Origin: Nitrospirales bacterium
Lineage (GTDB): Bacteria; Nitrospirota; Nitrospiria; Nitrospirales; UBA8639
Reading direction: 5' to 3'
Length of the DNA stretch: 64,000 nucleotides
NCBI GenBank assembly: GCA_021604005.1
Contig: BQIV01000006.1
Span: forward strand, 1 to 64,000
The translations under genes and the position numbers were made by a program. Shown here in pieces: positions 40,613 through 51,844 of the stretch (within the stretch, counting starts at the first letter, position 1; the number at the start of each line of letters is the position of its first letter). Below the pieces are notes generated by a model that did not search any database, was not told where the DNA came from, and saw nothing but the letters and a program-made list of their open reading frames with translations.

Positions 40613-42109
40613 TTAATCGAGTCCTTGCTCCGCCATTTCGATTCCGCGCATCATGGCCCCGGCTTTATTACAGGTTTCTTCATACTCGCTAGCTGGATCG
40701 GAGTCTGCCACAATGCCGGCCCCAGCTTGGATGTATGCCTGTTGGTCTTTAATCACCACTGTTCGAATATTGATACAGGTGTCCATATTCCCCGAAAATC
40801 CAAAATATCCGACGGCTCCGGCGTAAGGGCCACGCCGTGTCGGTTCTAATTCTTCAATGATTTGCATGGCTCGGATTTTTGGGGCACCCGACACGGTTCC
40901 TGCCGGAAAACACGCTTTCATCACATCATAGGCGGAATACGATGGTGAGAGTTTCCCTGTAACTTGAGAGACAATGTGCATGACATGCGAATAACGTTCT
41001 ACAGTCTTGAACGGATCAACAACGATGGAACCAGCTTGAGCTATCCGTCCCACATCATTCCGTCCGAGGTCGACGAGCATAATATGTTCGGCGAGCTCTT
41101 TGGCATCGGCAAGGAGTTCGTTTGCAAGTGCCTGGTCATGTTCCTTGGTTGTTCCACGACGCCGAGTGCCGGCAATGGGACGTACCACAACGTGCTCATC
41201 TTCACAGCGGACTAAGACCTCAGGAGACGACCCAACGAGTTCAACCCCTGCAATGCGGACATAAAACATATAGGGTGACGGGTTCAGTACCCGTAAGGCC
41301 CGGTAAATTTCCAAAGGGTTTGATTTGATGGTGGTCTGCCATCGTTGAGAAATGACGCCTTGAACAATATCGCCAGCTTGAATGTATTCCTTGGTCCGAA
41401 TCACCATTTTTTCAAAATGCTCGCGGCTCATATTTGACTGAAATCGCAAGGGAGCTTGACGACCCTGTGGCTTGGAGCGTGGCGCACGCTTCTTAAGCCG
41501 GTCGATCATGTGATCGATCCGGTGTCTTGCCTCGACGTAGGCGCGTTTCAATGCCGCTTTTGTATGATTGGTGATATAGGCATTGGCGACGACTTTGATG
41601 GTGTGGGCGATATTGTCGAAGATCACGAGGGTATCTGTGAGGAAAAACGCCAGCTTGGGCAGGCCTGTGTCATCCTTGGGGACTTCAGGAATTGGTTCAA
41701 ACGAACGCACAACGTCATAGCCAAGGTATCCAACCGCTCCTCCCAAAAATCGTGGAAGGCCTGAGACGGTCACGGGTTGATAGGGGGCTAACAATCGTTC
41801 AATATGCGCAAGTGGGTTGGCCCCGATTGGCAGACGAGTGATGTGCTTTCCTTCCTTAATGAGAATTTCGTCGTGATGTTCCCACATGACGAGCTTTGCC
41901 TGATTGCCAAGAAAGGAATAACGTGCCCAGTTTTCACCTCCCTCAATACTTTCAAAGAGAAAGGCTGTCGAGCCTGTGTTGATCTTGGAGAATGCCGAAA
42001 CCGGGGTCTCATAGTCCGCAAAGATTTCGCGATAGAGAGGAATTAAGTTTCCTTGAGTAGCCAGCTCGCAAAATTCTTCAAAACCTACTGAATAATAAGG
42101 TTTTTTCAT
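40613..42109 (-). CDS. trpE: anthranilate synthase component I
   Basis: 498 residues, first gene of the operon. The N-terminal domain has the tryptophan-binding region (ETPVSAFSKINTGSTAFLFE). The chorismate-binding domain has IQAGDIVQGVISQRWQT, SPEVLVRCEDEHVVVRPIAG, TRRRGTTKEHDQ and CFPAGTVSGAPKIRAMQIIE. It converts chorismate with TrpG to anthranilate. Feedback control by Trp is expected from the family. No leader peptide with tandem Trp codons was found upstream, so attenuation of the enterobacterial type seems absent. Confidence 0.96.
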   Translation of the reverse strand: MKKPYYSVGFEEFCELATQGNLIPLYREIFADYETPVSAFSKINTGSTAFLFESIEGGENWARYSFLGNQAKLVMWEHHDEILIKEGKHITRLPIGANPLAHIERLLAPYQPVTVSGLPRFLGGAVGYLGYDVVRSFEPIPEVPKDDTGLPKLAFFLTDTLVIFDNIAHTIKVVANAYITNHTKAALKRAYVEARHRIDHMIDRLKKRAPRSKPQGRQAPLRFQSNMSREHFEKMVIRTKEYIQAGDIVQGVISQRWQTTIKSNPLEIYRALRVLNPSPYMFYVRIAGVELVGSSPEVLVRCEDEHVVVRPIAGTRRRGTTKEHDQALANELLADAKELAEHIMLVDLGRNDVGRIAQAGSIVVDPFKTVERYSHVMHIVSQVTGKLSPSYSAYDVMKACFPAGTVSGAPKIRAMQIIEELEPTRRGPYAGAVGYFGFSGNMDTCINIRTVVIKDQQAYIQAGAGIVADSDPASEYEETCNKAGAMMRGIEMAEQGLD

Positions 42110-42130
42110 TGTTCAGACGGTAGCATACGA

Positions 42131-42147
42131 ATTGATTTAAAATCAAT
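42131..42147. promoter_or_regulatory. palindrome before trpE, possible operator
   Basis: ATTGATTT-A-AAATCAAT is a perfect 8-bp inverted repeat with a one-base centre, ending 22 bases from the trpE start. It could be a repressor site for the trp operon, but AT-rich palindromes also arise by chance. No -35/-10 pair stands out around it. Confidence 0.35.
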
Positions 42148-42191
42148 GAATGGGTGGTGCGATGGGTTGTGAAGATGAGATGGAACCGAAG

Positions 42192-42228
42192 TGCCCCTGT
42201 GAAGGTATGTAGACATTCAACAGGGGCA
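42192..42228 (-). terminator. hairpin between the LysM lipoprotein gene and trpE
   Basis: TGCCCCTGT (42192-42200) pairs with ACAGGGGCA (42220-42228), and a further GAA/TTC pairing is possible inside. It lies after the LysM gene stop and 80 bp before trpE on the same strand. There is no T-run, so it may be a Rho-type or weak terminator, or a trp leader structure. Confidence 0.45.
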
Positions 42229-42275
42229 AACGTGTGTTCGTAGGAATCCGAAAACGAATTGCGTGGATGGTCGTC

Positions 42276-42920
42276 TTACGGTTTGCTGACGATAAGTTTT
42301 TGCCCAGGTTTAATCAGGTTTCCGGGAAGGTTGTTCCAGGCCTTCAGGTCGTTGACGCTGACACCATGTTGACGGGAAATACTAAATAAGGTTTCACCCT
42401 GCGATACGGTATGTGATTGGGTGGTGCCGTCCATCATGGACGTAGCCATGGAGTCTTCGTCCAGACCCCCCCCGATATCGGCAAAGTCTGAATCTTTAAA
42501 TTCAATATCCTCAAGGCCAAATTCTGAGATAGACGGCTCGGAAAGCGTGAGGTCTTCCGATTGGATATCCTCGACTTTCCCGTCCCGCAGTCGAGTCAAT
42601 TCATCTTGCGTACTCGTGAATTGATCCCGCATGGCATCAAGCTCAGAGGTCAGGTCGCGGTTTTGTGATTCTAAGGATGTCAGTTCACGTTGGACTTCTT
42701 GATATTTTTCGTTGACTTCACCCGTGCGTTTTTCTTCTTGTGCGAGGAGTCGTTGAAAGTTAAGAGCCCGGGCTTTTTCTGCTTCATATTTTTCACTGCT
42801 GACGCATCCACTTAACAGCCCGCCAAGGACCACCACACTACCTATGATGTGCAATGTCTGTTTGGTGGTGCGAGACATGCGAGCGCGTAGTGTTTCACAG
42901 ATCACAGGTGATATCATCAT
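42276..42920 (-). CDS. LysM-domain lipoprotein with coiled coil
   Basis: I prefer the ATG ending at 42920 (or 42917), 6-9 bases after GGAGGA; an ATG at 42926 touches that site and one at 42878 has none. After a charged N-region, the hydrophobic stretch ends in a lipobox (VVLGGLLSGC), so the mature protein is a lipid-anchored envelope protein. A coiled coil follows (about 50-115, EKRTGEVNEKYQEVQRELTS). The last 45 residues are one LysM domain (SHTVSQGETLFSISRQHGVS, NDLKAWNNLPGNLI, KPGQKLIVSKP) that binds peptidoglycan. It is probably a wall-linked lipoprotein of the YgaU/NlpD-like kind without a peptidase domain. Confidence 0.85.
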   Translation of the reverse strand: MMISPVICETLRARMSRTTKQTLHIIGSVVVLGGLLSGCVSSEKYEAEKARALNFQRLLAQEEKRTGEVNEKYQEVQRELTSLESQNRDLTSELDAMRDQFTSTQDELTRLRDGKVEDIQSEDLTLSEPSISEFGLEDIEFKDSDFADIGGGLDEDSMATSMMDGTTQSHTVSQGETLFSISRQHGVSVNDLKAWNNLPGNLIKPGQKLIVSKP

Positions 42921-43188
42921 GCACATTCCTCCAATGTTGAAGCCATGGACTTGAGTCCTGATTCAAAAACTTTTCTCATGTATCTGTTGTGGTGATAGTC
43001 GAATCCTGAATGAAGACACTCACTTAAAAGAATAGTGTGGGTTGTAGGTAATGTCAAACATACACGACCTGAAAATGTTCGAGCAAGCGGGCCTGAATCG
43101 AGACGTTTGACCCGTAGAAATTTCCTATGCTAATTTTGCATGTCACTGCCGAACTTCATCTCCCACTTTCCCGTTATTCATCGAGAGT

Positions 43189-44136
43189 ATGATGGCTACT
43201 CCGCACGCATCACGGACGCAGGTTGTTGATCATGTGGCGCTCCGTTTAGCGCAATCCGTTCCCCTCAATCAGGAGTGGATTGGGGATCGCGAATTATTAC
43301 AACAACTCTTGGCCTGTTGGTTGGTGGTCGATTCGCGCGACCTGCCGTTAGCTCCGCGCATTACCGGGCAACCGGGGGTGGGGAAAACCACCTTAGCCAT
43401 GTCTGCGGCTAAAGAAAAGAAACAGGAGCTGTACATTTTTCAATGTACGGCCGATACGCGGCCGGAAGATCTTCTCGTCTCTCCTGTGATTTCAGAAGGT
43501 GGCACAATCGCCTATCAAGCGTCCCCCCTGGTCACGGCGATGCTGACTGGCAGTGTCTGCCTCTTAGATGAAGGCAACCGCATGAATGAAAAAAGTTGGG
43601 CGTCTCTCGCTCCGTTACTTGATTATCGCCGGAGTGTGGAATCCATGATTGCAGGCATTCAAATTAAGGCACATGAAAATTTTCGATGTTGCATCACGAT
43701 GAATGAAGATGCCTCTACCTATGAAATTCCAGACTATATCCTTTCGCGGTTGCAACCGACCTTAAAGGTGGAATTTCCGGCGCGCGATCATGAACTCGCC
43801 ATTTTGCAATATCATCTCCCGTTTGCTCCTGCCGAAATTCTGAGTCTCACCGTCGACTTTCTGCAAAAAGCCCATGAACTTGATTTAGAGTTTTCGGTTC
43901 GTGATGGGATTCATATGGTGCAATTTGCATTGAAGCGATTGGCGCAAGATTCTTCACACCCTCTTGGGCAAGACGAGGCGTGGACGGAAGCGCTCACCAA
44001 GGTGCTGGGGCAGGAAGCCTTGGACCTGGACTCGATGGCCCGTCGCCGAAGCCGTGCGATCGGCAATGAACCGACGCCAAGAGGATTAGGCGATTTCTTC
44101 TTTGATGAGGGACATCCTCTCCATCCTGATTCGTAA
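43189..44136 (+). CDS. MoxR-type AAA+ ATPase
   Basis: 315 residues starting at one of two adjacent ATGs. Walker A is GQPGVGKTT, Walker [18 protein letters not shown], and sensor 1 [15 protein letters not shown]; the arginine-containing [14 protein letters not shown] follows. This is the MoxR layout, in which the ATPase works as a chaperone with a partner protein, often one with a VWA domain. The next gene encodes a 628-residue protein without a VWA that is a likely partner. It is divergent from the LysM lipoprotein gene. Its substrate is unknown. Confidence 0.88.
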   Translation: MMATPHASRTQVVDHVALRLAQSVPLNQEWIGDRELLQQLLACWLVVDSRDLPLAPRITGQPGVGKTTLAMSAAKEKKQELYIFQCTADTRPEDLLVSPVISEGGTIAYQASPLVTAMLTGSVCLLDEGNRMNEKSWASLAPLLDYRRSVESMIAGIQIKAHENFRCCITMNEDASTYEIPDYILSRLQPTLKVEFPARDHELAILQYHLPFAPAEILSLTVDFLQKAHELDLEFSVRDGIHMVQFALKRLAQDSSHPLGQDEAWTEALTKVLGQEALDLDSMARRRSRAIGNEPTPRGLGDFFFDEGHPLHPDS

Positions 44137-44149
44137 GAAGAATTCGTTT

Positions 44150-44231
44150 TTCGTGAAGCGTCTCTCGTCGTTCGTATCTCGTTTCTAGTTTTTCGCTTCA
44201 CGCTTCACGAATGACGCTTCACGTTTTTTCT
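44150..44231. repeat. intergenic repeat cluster with inverted copies (MoxR gene to 628-residue partner gap)
   Basis: TTCGTGAAGCGTCTCTCGTC and TTCGTATCTCGTTTCTAG are followed by the inverted forms TTCGCTTCACGCTTCACGAA and GACGCTTCACGTTTTTTC. The two halves can pair into a hairpin, and the last arm is followed by a T-run, so this copy may also act as a terminator or attenuator between the two genes. Confidence 0.7.
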
Positions 44232-44260
44232 TAGACGAAATACAAGCGACGTTTCAAAAC

Positions 44261-46147
44261 ATGATATCCGATAACCAAGTCACCGAAGCCGCTTATCAGT
44301 TATCGCCGCGCATTCGGCTGTTGCCGGTTCGACATGGGAGCGGTGATGTGGCCCAGGAAGTTCGGGAATACCTCCTGACTGAACCGGTGGACTGCCTTGC
44401 CATTCCTCTCCCACCATCCGTAGAGGAGCCGGTGGAAACAGCCATTACACATTTGCCGCACATCCAACTTGTTCTTCTTCCGGAAACCCAAGAGCACGTT
44501 ATGTATTCTTCGATTCCCATTGATCCCTGTCAGGCTGTGATCATGGGGATCCGTGTGGCGCTCAATGAAGATATTCCCCGAGCCTATATCGACCGGGAAG
44601 TCATGGTCTACGAACCCACGACGTATCCGACGGCCGATCCTTATGCGCTCAAACATGTGTCATTCGCTTCGTATAGTGCGGCCATGCTGCCATCGCTTCC
44701 AGCTCCTGTGTCCGGGACGCAACGCTGGCAACGTATTGCGTGGATGGCGTTTCGTCTCCATGAGTTAGAACTGTATTATGAATCGATTCTGTGCCTGTGT
44801 TCATTGGATGATTGGCCCTGGATCCGCACGACCTACCACAATCGTGCAACATATGAAACGCCTGATACACAGCAAGGAAGACCGGAGTCCTATTCGGTGC
44901 AGGCGGAATCACTGTATTTTGTGTTGGGTGAATTACCCTTTGTTACGGAGTTGTATGAAACGCGTAGACAGGAAGCCAGATCTGACACGCATCTGTCTAT
45001 CGACGGCATCAAAGAGCTGCTCCTGGAAACACGGACACATTGGCTTAGAACCTGGCATGCCAACAGTACTCAAGAATCGAATTGGGTCACGCCGCAGTTA
45101 TTGCAGATGTATCTGCAATATGTCAGAAATCTCTCTCTGTTACATCGCCGCTTGACTCCTGACCTGTACACCTTAGTGCTGGCAGCCAAGCAATTAGCCG
45201 GCGATGAATTTGCCCTCACGCTTTTGGATACCGCTAAGCAGTATCGATTTCAAGAAGGTATTGCGCCTTCATGGAGCCACCCGTTGATTTCTGCAGGACT
45301 CGGAGAAGTGCAATTTCCAGATGGAACGGTGGCGAAGGTGAAAAACCGTTTAACCGGGGAATTACTCGAATGGAAATCCCTGTCGTTACGACCAGCACCG
45401 CCCAAACAGAAGACACGCAAGTGGGCTTTTCAATGGAATCCGTTTGGGCAATGTTCCTGGCCACCGGAAGACGAGAAAATTGAATCGTTTTCCGCACATG
45501 TGCGTCAGCAAACCAAATCTCTTTTGGGAGCCGAGTTGGCGAAAGCGGAAAAGTTTACGACGTCGTTGCGTGACGGTATTGATGTGCGCGAAACGCTGCG
45601 ACATTCCATGACCTCGACATCACGGAATCTCGACATTTACGTGAAAGATATTCCGCCCTCGCGTGGAACGCTTGAAGTGATTGTGTTTCTCTTTGAAATT
45701 CCGGCTGATACTGAAAAATTTACCTGGCAGGCGACATGGTATGCGGAACATGCCGAAGAGTCGACGCTGTGCTTTTTTGCGACGCCATTTTTAGACAACA
45801 TGGTCGGTCCGGGAATCGGACAGTCGCAATATGGCGGGACCATGTTTTTATTTCCTCCCAGGCCGATCCCTGATATTTGGACGGACCCGCAACTTGACTT
45901 TACGCGAACGTTGGAAGAACGACTGCTTGCCGGAGCCTGCCGGCATTCGCAGGAGCCCTATATTGCGCTTGTCTCGCCTGTTCCGCCGAAAGCTCGATGG
46001 CGTCAGATTGCACGGAAGTTTGGACGCAAGTTGATTCCGATTCCTTTAAGCCGGTTTTCCGGACAGACGGTCAATCGGTTACGTCGATTCCATGTTCTAA
46101 ACGGCCATGATATTCGCAGTTACGCCTCTCAGTTTATCCGCGAATAA
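44261..46147 (+). CDS. large protein of unknown function paired with the MoxR ATPase
   Basis: 628 residues, soluble. The N-terminus (IRLLPVRHGSGDVAQEVREY, then PVDCLAIPLPPSVEEPVE) is distantly like the opening of DUF5682/TraB-type proteins found with MoxR ATPases, with a RHxxxGD-like stretch. The C-terminal 200 residues (RNLDIYVKDIPPSRGTLEVI, WATWYAEHAEE-like part, FLDNMVGPGIGQSQYGG) are beta-rich and Trp/Arg-containing. There is no signal peptide or membrane segment. It follows the MoxR gene by 124 bp of repeat-rich DNA. I do not recognise a known activity; pairing with MoxR is inferred from position. Confidence 0.6.
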   Translation: MISDNQVTEAAYQLSPRIRLLPVRHGSGDVAQEVREYLLTEPVDCLAIPLPPSVEEPVETAITHLPHIQLVLLPETQEHVMYSSIPIDPCQAVIMGIRVALNEDIPRAYIDREVMVYEPTTYPTADPYALKHVSFASYSAAMLPSLPAPVSGTQRWQRIAWMAFRLHELELYYESILCLCSLDDWPWIRTTYHNRATYETPDTQQGRPESYSVQAESLYFVLGELPFVTELYETRRQEARSDTHLSIDGIKELLLETRTHWLRTWHANSTQESNWVTPQLLQMYLQYVRNLSLLHRRLTPDLYTLVLAAKQLAGDEFALTLLDTAKQYRFQEGIAPSWSHPLISAGLGEVQFPDGTVAKVKNRLTGELLEWKSLSLRPAPPKQKTRKWAFQWNPFGQCSWPPEDEKIESFSAHVRQQTKSLLGAELAKAEKFTTSLRDGIDVRETLRHSMTSTSRNLDIYVKDIPPSRGTLEVIVFLFEIPADTEKFTWQATWYAEHAEESTLCFFATPFLDNMVGPGIGQSQYGGTMFLFPPRPIPDIWTDPQLDFTRTLEERLLAGACRHSQEPYIALVSPVPPKARWRQIARKFGRKLIPIPLSRFSGQTVNRLRRFHVLNGHDIRSYASQFIRE

Positions 46148-46281
46148 TGATATCAACCAGAGGAGTTGCTGGGTTTTCTTTACGTAACATACGACTCTGA
46201 AACCTTTTGAATATCGATGTTTCACGATCCTCCCATTTGTAAGGAAAGAGGAGGGGGGATGAACGAACATCCTGTTTTTGA

Positions 46282-48360
<2,079 letters not shown>

Positions 48361-48408
48361 CCACGCGTTGTCTGTGTCTAGCAGTGTCTGTACAGGCAAA
48401 GAGAGCCA

Positions 48409-49047
48409 TTGACCTTGATTGATCAATCCTACCCAAACATGACGCCGGTTGTTATCGATTTCGTATCCGGAAAAACGGCCTATCGCCGAAAGTATGGCCA
48501 TTCCGGCGGGGAAGCGATTAGTCGAGCCGTTGGGATTAAGAAGGGACATCGACCACATATTGTGGATGCCACCGCAGGATTGGGACGCGACGCCTTTGTG
48601 CTGGCAACGCTAGGGTGTCAGGTGCATATGATCGAACGGTCCGAGGTCGTTGCTGGATGGCTTGACGATGCGTTGTGTCGTGCGATGCATGATAAAAAAA
48701 TTGGCGCACTGATCACAGAGAAATTATCACTGACGTGTGGGGATAGCCGGGCGGCGTTGCTGTACGTCCCGTTTGAACCCGAGGTCATTTATCTCGACCC
48801 GATGTTTCCACACAGAGAAAAGTCCGCACTCGTGAAAAAAGACATGAGAATGTTACAGGCCATTGTGGGAGCGGACGATGATGCCGATGAATTATTCAAC
48901 GTGGCGCTCTCGGTTGCCATACAGCGAGTGGTCGTCAAACGTCCTGCCTACGCCGGGTTTCTAGCCGACCGAAACCCCCAGGCCTCGATCAAAACCAAAA
49001 AACACCGTTTTGATATCTATCTCGTGAGAGCCGTGCGACACGTGTAA
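48409..49047 (+). CDS. rsmJ: RsmJ-like 16S rRNA guanine-N2 methyltransferase
   Basis: 212 residues from a TTG start. An ATG at 48439 is an alternative. The SAM motif is IVDATAGLGRDAFVLATLGC followed by VHMIERSEVVAGWLDDAL, and the catalytic region is VIYLDPMFPHREKSALVKKD, all as in RsmJ, which methylates G1516 of 16S rRNA. The protein is a little shorter at the N-terminus than the E. coli enzyme. It starts 48 bp after ligA and may share its transcript. Confidence 0.85.
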   Translation: MTLIDQSYPNMTPVVIDFVSGKTAYRRKYGHSGGEAISRAVGIKKGHRPHIVDATAGLGRDAFVLATLGCQVHMIERSEVVAGWLDDALCRAMHDKKIGALITEKLSLTCGDSRAALLYVPFEPEVIYLDPMFPHREKSALVKKDMRMLQAIVGADDDADELFNVALSVAIQRVVVKRPAYAGFLADRNPQASIKTKKHRFDIYLVRAVRHV

Positions 49048-49672
49048 AAATCCAGACAATTGGAGTCAGACATGATAATTGATTATAGTGTATCCTGTGT
49101 GAGCTGATAACGAGAAATGAGATAGCGAGACGTTGATGATTGGGTGAGTTGTATCACAAAGATGCAATCGTATTTGATAACATGCAGTTTGAGTTGGCGG
49201 CTCAACTCTCGTATCAACTCGCAGCCCTTGGCAATTTCCTTGGCAGCAATCTCACCAACGACTTTTATAACGGTCTGATACCTTTGGAACCCTTAATTGC
49301 GAGTGATTTGCAAGCAGGCTATGCCGTGACTGGCGAGTTTTAGCGGTTTTTCCTGGAGATCAAGAGACGTCTGTTACCTACTTCGACAGTCATGCAGGAT
49401 TTGAATTGCCCTGGCGACTGCACTCCCAATCGTTGTTAACGACACAGCTGTTTGCGATATGAGCGTTAATCAGTGCATTACGTCCAATGTTTCTCTGTGG
49501 TAACCGTCATACTTGTATGCGAACAGTGTGGGCAACTGTGCGTGGACGAAGGAATGTCTTACGTTTGTCGTGACAGTGTGTACATGGGTATGCGCCATGC
49601 CGCGCCGAGATGCTATGCTAGGAATATTGGAATGGCGTATATCTATTCATCACTTACTGAAGAGGATGCATT
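49048..49672. other. intergenic region without a supported gene
   Basis: About 625 bp. A 67-codon frame at 49140-49343 starts at a TTG without a ribosome site. Another at 49473-49682 has CEQCGQLC and several Cys, but no ribosome site, and it runs into the next gene. I accept neither. No promoter for the secreted protein gene could be picked with confidence. Confidence 0.5.
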
Positions 49673-50077
49673 ATGGCGATGACACGTATTTGCGTAGGAA
49701 TCTGTTTTTGTTTGTTTGTGTATGTAGGAACGGGATTCGGGGCCGATCCGGCGGAAGTGGGGAAATATGTCGAGGCTCGAGTGGAAATAGGTGAGATGAT
49801 GACGGAATATTTTTCCGGCGGGCAAGCCTATGGCGGTGGAGCGCGACCGTCGCCTGAGAAAATGAAGGAAATTGGTGCCGATATCAATGAAAAGCTCAGT
49901 ACCCTTTTGGCAAAGTATGATCTGACGGTCGAGGAATACCGGCAGCGGAGTCCAGAGATATTTGCCGACGATGCCGCGGTCATGAATTTTCTGAGTGAGA
50001 ACCCAGAGCTGAACGAACGGTATAAGGCCCTTCCGTTTGACCGGATGGGACGCGGTGGGAGCGGTCGAGGCTATTGA
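49673..50077 (+). CDS. small secreted protein of unknown function
   Basis: 134 residues with a signal peptide (ICVGICFCLFVYVGTGFGA, cut expected after GFGA). The mature part is helical (VGKYVEARVEIGEMMTEYF, then PEKMKEIGADINEKLSTLLA) with a glycine-rich patch (GGQAYGGG) and a Gly/Arg tail (GRGGSGRGY). A GAGGA-like ribosome site precedes the ATG. DUF4168-like or Spy-like small periplasmic proteins have this look, but I cannot assign a family. The next gene follows about 60 bp later on the same strand. Confidence 0.65.
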   Translation: MAMTRICVGICFCLFVYVGTGFGADPAEVGKYVEARVEIGEMMTEYFSGGQAYGGGARPSPEKMKEIGADINEKLSTLLAKYDLTVEEYRQRSPEIFADDAAVMNFLSENPELNERYKALPFDRMGRGGSGRGY

Positions 50078-50137
50078 GGGATGACTGAAGTTAATCCGTA
50101 AAACAGTTTTTGCCAGAACAAGAGGAGATTGGACCGC

Positions 50138-50680
50138 ATGACCCCGTTTGTTGATCGGATGATTCGTGCCGCCAAGCTCGACGTCCATCTCTATGAAGAA
50201 GTGGAGGCGGACAAAAGTGCGATGGGGCAAGCCATGGGGGTTGTGGTCTTATCGAGCCTGGCCGGGGGTATTGGATTTATGCAGCAAGGCGGACTCATAG
50301 GTCTTGCGGTCGGGACGGTTGGATCCTTGATTGGATGGTATATCTGGGCGTTGTTGACCTATCTCATTGGGACGAAACTCTTGCCCGAACCGCAAACCCA
50401 TGCAGACCATGGCGAACTTTTACGGACGGTCGGCTTTTCAAGTGCTCCTGGGATGATTCGCGTGCTGGCTCTTCTTCCAGGCTTGGGGACGTTGGTGAAT
50501 TTCATCGCCAGTGCGTGGATGTTCGTGGCGATGGTGATTGCCGTACGTCAGGCTTTGGATTATCAGAGCACGTATCGCGCAATTGGCGTCTGTGTAATCG
50601 GGTGGGTCGTGCAGGCCTTGGTCGCCGCGGTATTGCTGATGGTTGTTGGCGGGCCTCCTGATCCGATGCTGGAAAACTAA
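50138..50680 (+). CDS. YIP1-family membrane protein
   Basis: 180 residues from the ATG at 50138, which has AGAGGAG about 10 bases upstream; a TTG at 50129 is too close to that site. After an amphipathic start (FVDRMIRAAKLDVHLYEEVE) there are four to five membrane segments (VVVLSSLAGGIGFM, LIGWYIWALLTYLIGTKLLP, VIAVRQAL region, VVQALVAAVLLMVVGG). The order and the GxxxxWxxWxxxxYxxG-like segment match YIP1-type proteins, whose role in bacteria is unknown. It is convergent with rbgA, with 10 bp between the stops. Confidence 0.8.
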   Translation: MTPFVDRMIRAAKLDVHLYEEVEADKSAMGQAMGVVVLSSLAGGIGFMQQGGLIGLAVGTVGSLIGWYIWALLTYLIGTKLLPEPQTHADHGELLRTVGFSSAPGMIRVLALLPGLGTLVNFIASAWMFVAMVIAVRQALDYQSTYRAIGVCVIGWVVQALVAAVLLMVVGGPPDPMLEN

Positions 50681-50690
50681 TCTCGACATT

Positions 50691-51533
50691 TTATTCGCAC
50701 GGAATTTCTAAGCTGCTTCGTCCAAGCTTGCCGTGCCGATAATCCGTGAGGAGGATTTTGGCGGCTTTTTCTCTATCCAATTCTCCTCCTTTTCCTTTTT
50801 TCAAGCACCCTCGTTTGATGGCAATGGTATCAAGCACGCCAGCGCCATCCAGTTCCTCGGAGGTCACACCGTAACGCGTCCCTAGTAATGCAGGGTAGCG
50901 GGCAAGGAGAATCGTTGCGAGAAATTCGGCAATTTCTTCGTCGACCACAACCTTGGCGCTAATCGCATAAATTGTAGCAAGCAGCAACCCCACATTCGGA
51001 TCTTCGATTTTTGGCCACAACAGGCCGGGGGAGTCAATGAGCGTCATGTTGTTGCTCAGCGAATGGCGTTGCTGGACTCTGGTTACAGCGGGTTGATCGC
51101 CGACTTTTGCAAGGCGGCGTTTCAGCAACATATTCATCAGCGTGGATTTTCCCACGTTGGGAATGCCCGTGATGAACATCCGTAACGGTTTCGTTGGACT
51201 GTTGCGATGGGGAGCAAGCGGTTGACAGAGAGTCGGAACCTTGGCTGCCTGACCGGGATGAGTGCACGAGATGGCCACAGCCGAAACGTTTGCCATATGG
51301 TTGTATTGCTCCAGCCAGGACTTCGTGATGCGTGGGTCCGCCAGGTCAGCTTTATTCAGCACCTTTACGCATGGGCGTTGGCAAGCCAGTCGGAGTTCAG
51401 TGATCACCGGATTACTACTGGCTTCCGGCATGCGTGCATCCAATACTTCGATGACGACATCGCAGGCGGCCATGGTCTTGGCCGTTTCTCGCCGAGCGAC
51501 GGTCATATGACCGGGATACCACTGTACCGACAT
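50691..51533 (-). CDS. rbgA: RbgA/YlqF ribosome-assembly GTPase
   Basis: 280 residues with the circularly permuted G-motif order. It begins QWYPGHMTVARRETAKTMAA, then G4 NKAD (60-63), G5-like ISC (88-90), G1 GIPNVGKST (123-131), and G3 DSPGLLWP. The C-terminal RNA-binding domain has RYGVTSEELDGAGVLDTIAI and CLKKGKGGELDREKAAKILL. RbgA helps late 50S assembly. Length and motifs are standard. Confidence 0.95.
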   Translation of the reverse strand: MSVQWYPGHMTVARRETAKTMAACDVVIEVLDARMPEASSNPVITELRLACQRPCVKVLNKADLADPRITKSWLEQYNHMANVSAVAISCTHPGQAAKVPTLCQPLAPHRNSPTKPLRMFITGIPNVGKSTLMNMLLKRRLAKVGDQPAVTRVQQRHSLSNNMTLIDSPGLLWPKIEDPNVGLLLATIYAISAKVVVDEEIAEFLATILLARYPALLGTRYGVTSEELDGAGVLDTIAIKRGCLKKGKGGELDREKAAKILLTDYRHGKLGRSSLEIPCE

Positions 51534-51844
51534 TGTTAGGTCTCAAAATGATAATACAAATAGGGTACGCATCGCGCACACACTGAACCATACTATGAAA
51601 GATGGCTGGTTTGCTATCTCGTCCTATCATCCTGTACTCTCATGGCCTTGTGATGGATCAGCGTCGGCATCGCGTGTCTTTTTGCGATACACGTCTTTTT
51701 CAATTTTCTCGCCAGGTAGTGTCCAAGTCTGTGACCGGAAATGATACCTCTTTGTTCCGTGCTTGTATCCCGCCAGGATGTGAGCTGCCATATGTCTGCG
51801 AGACTCACGGATAGGGAATACGATTATTCTAGAAGGAGCGCGCG
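51534..51844. other. divergent intergenic region between rbgA and the zinc-ribbon gene
   Basis: About 310 bp shared by two divergent genes. Frames of 64-74 codons on both strands overlap each other and lack ribosome sites, so none is accepted. A strong AAGGAG ribosome site for the zinc-ribbon gene lies at the right end (51832-51837). No promoter or operator stands out. Confidence 0.5.

Noticed and set aside
49140-49343. 67-codon plus-strand frame
   Set aside because: TTG start without a ribosome site, no family likeness, isolated in intergenic DNA.
49473-49682. Cys-containing plus-strand frame with CEQCG
   Set aside because: No ribosome site and overlaps the start of the secreted protein gene in another frame; the Cys pattern is irregular.
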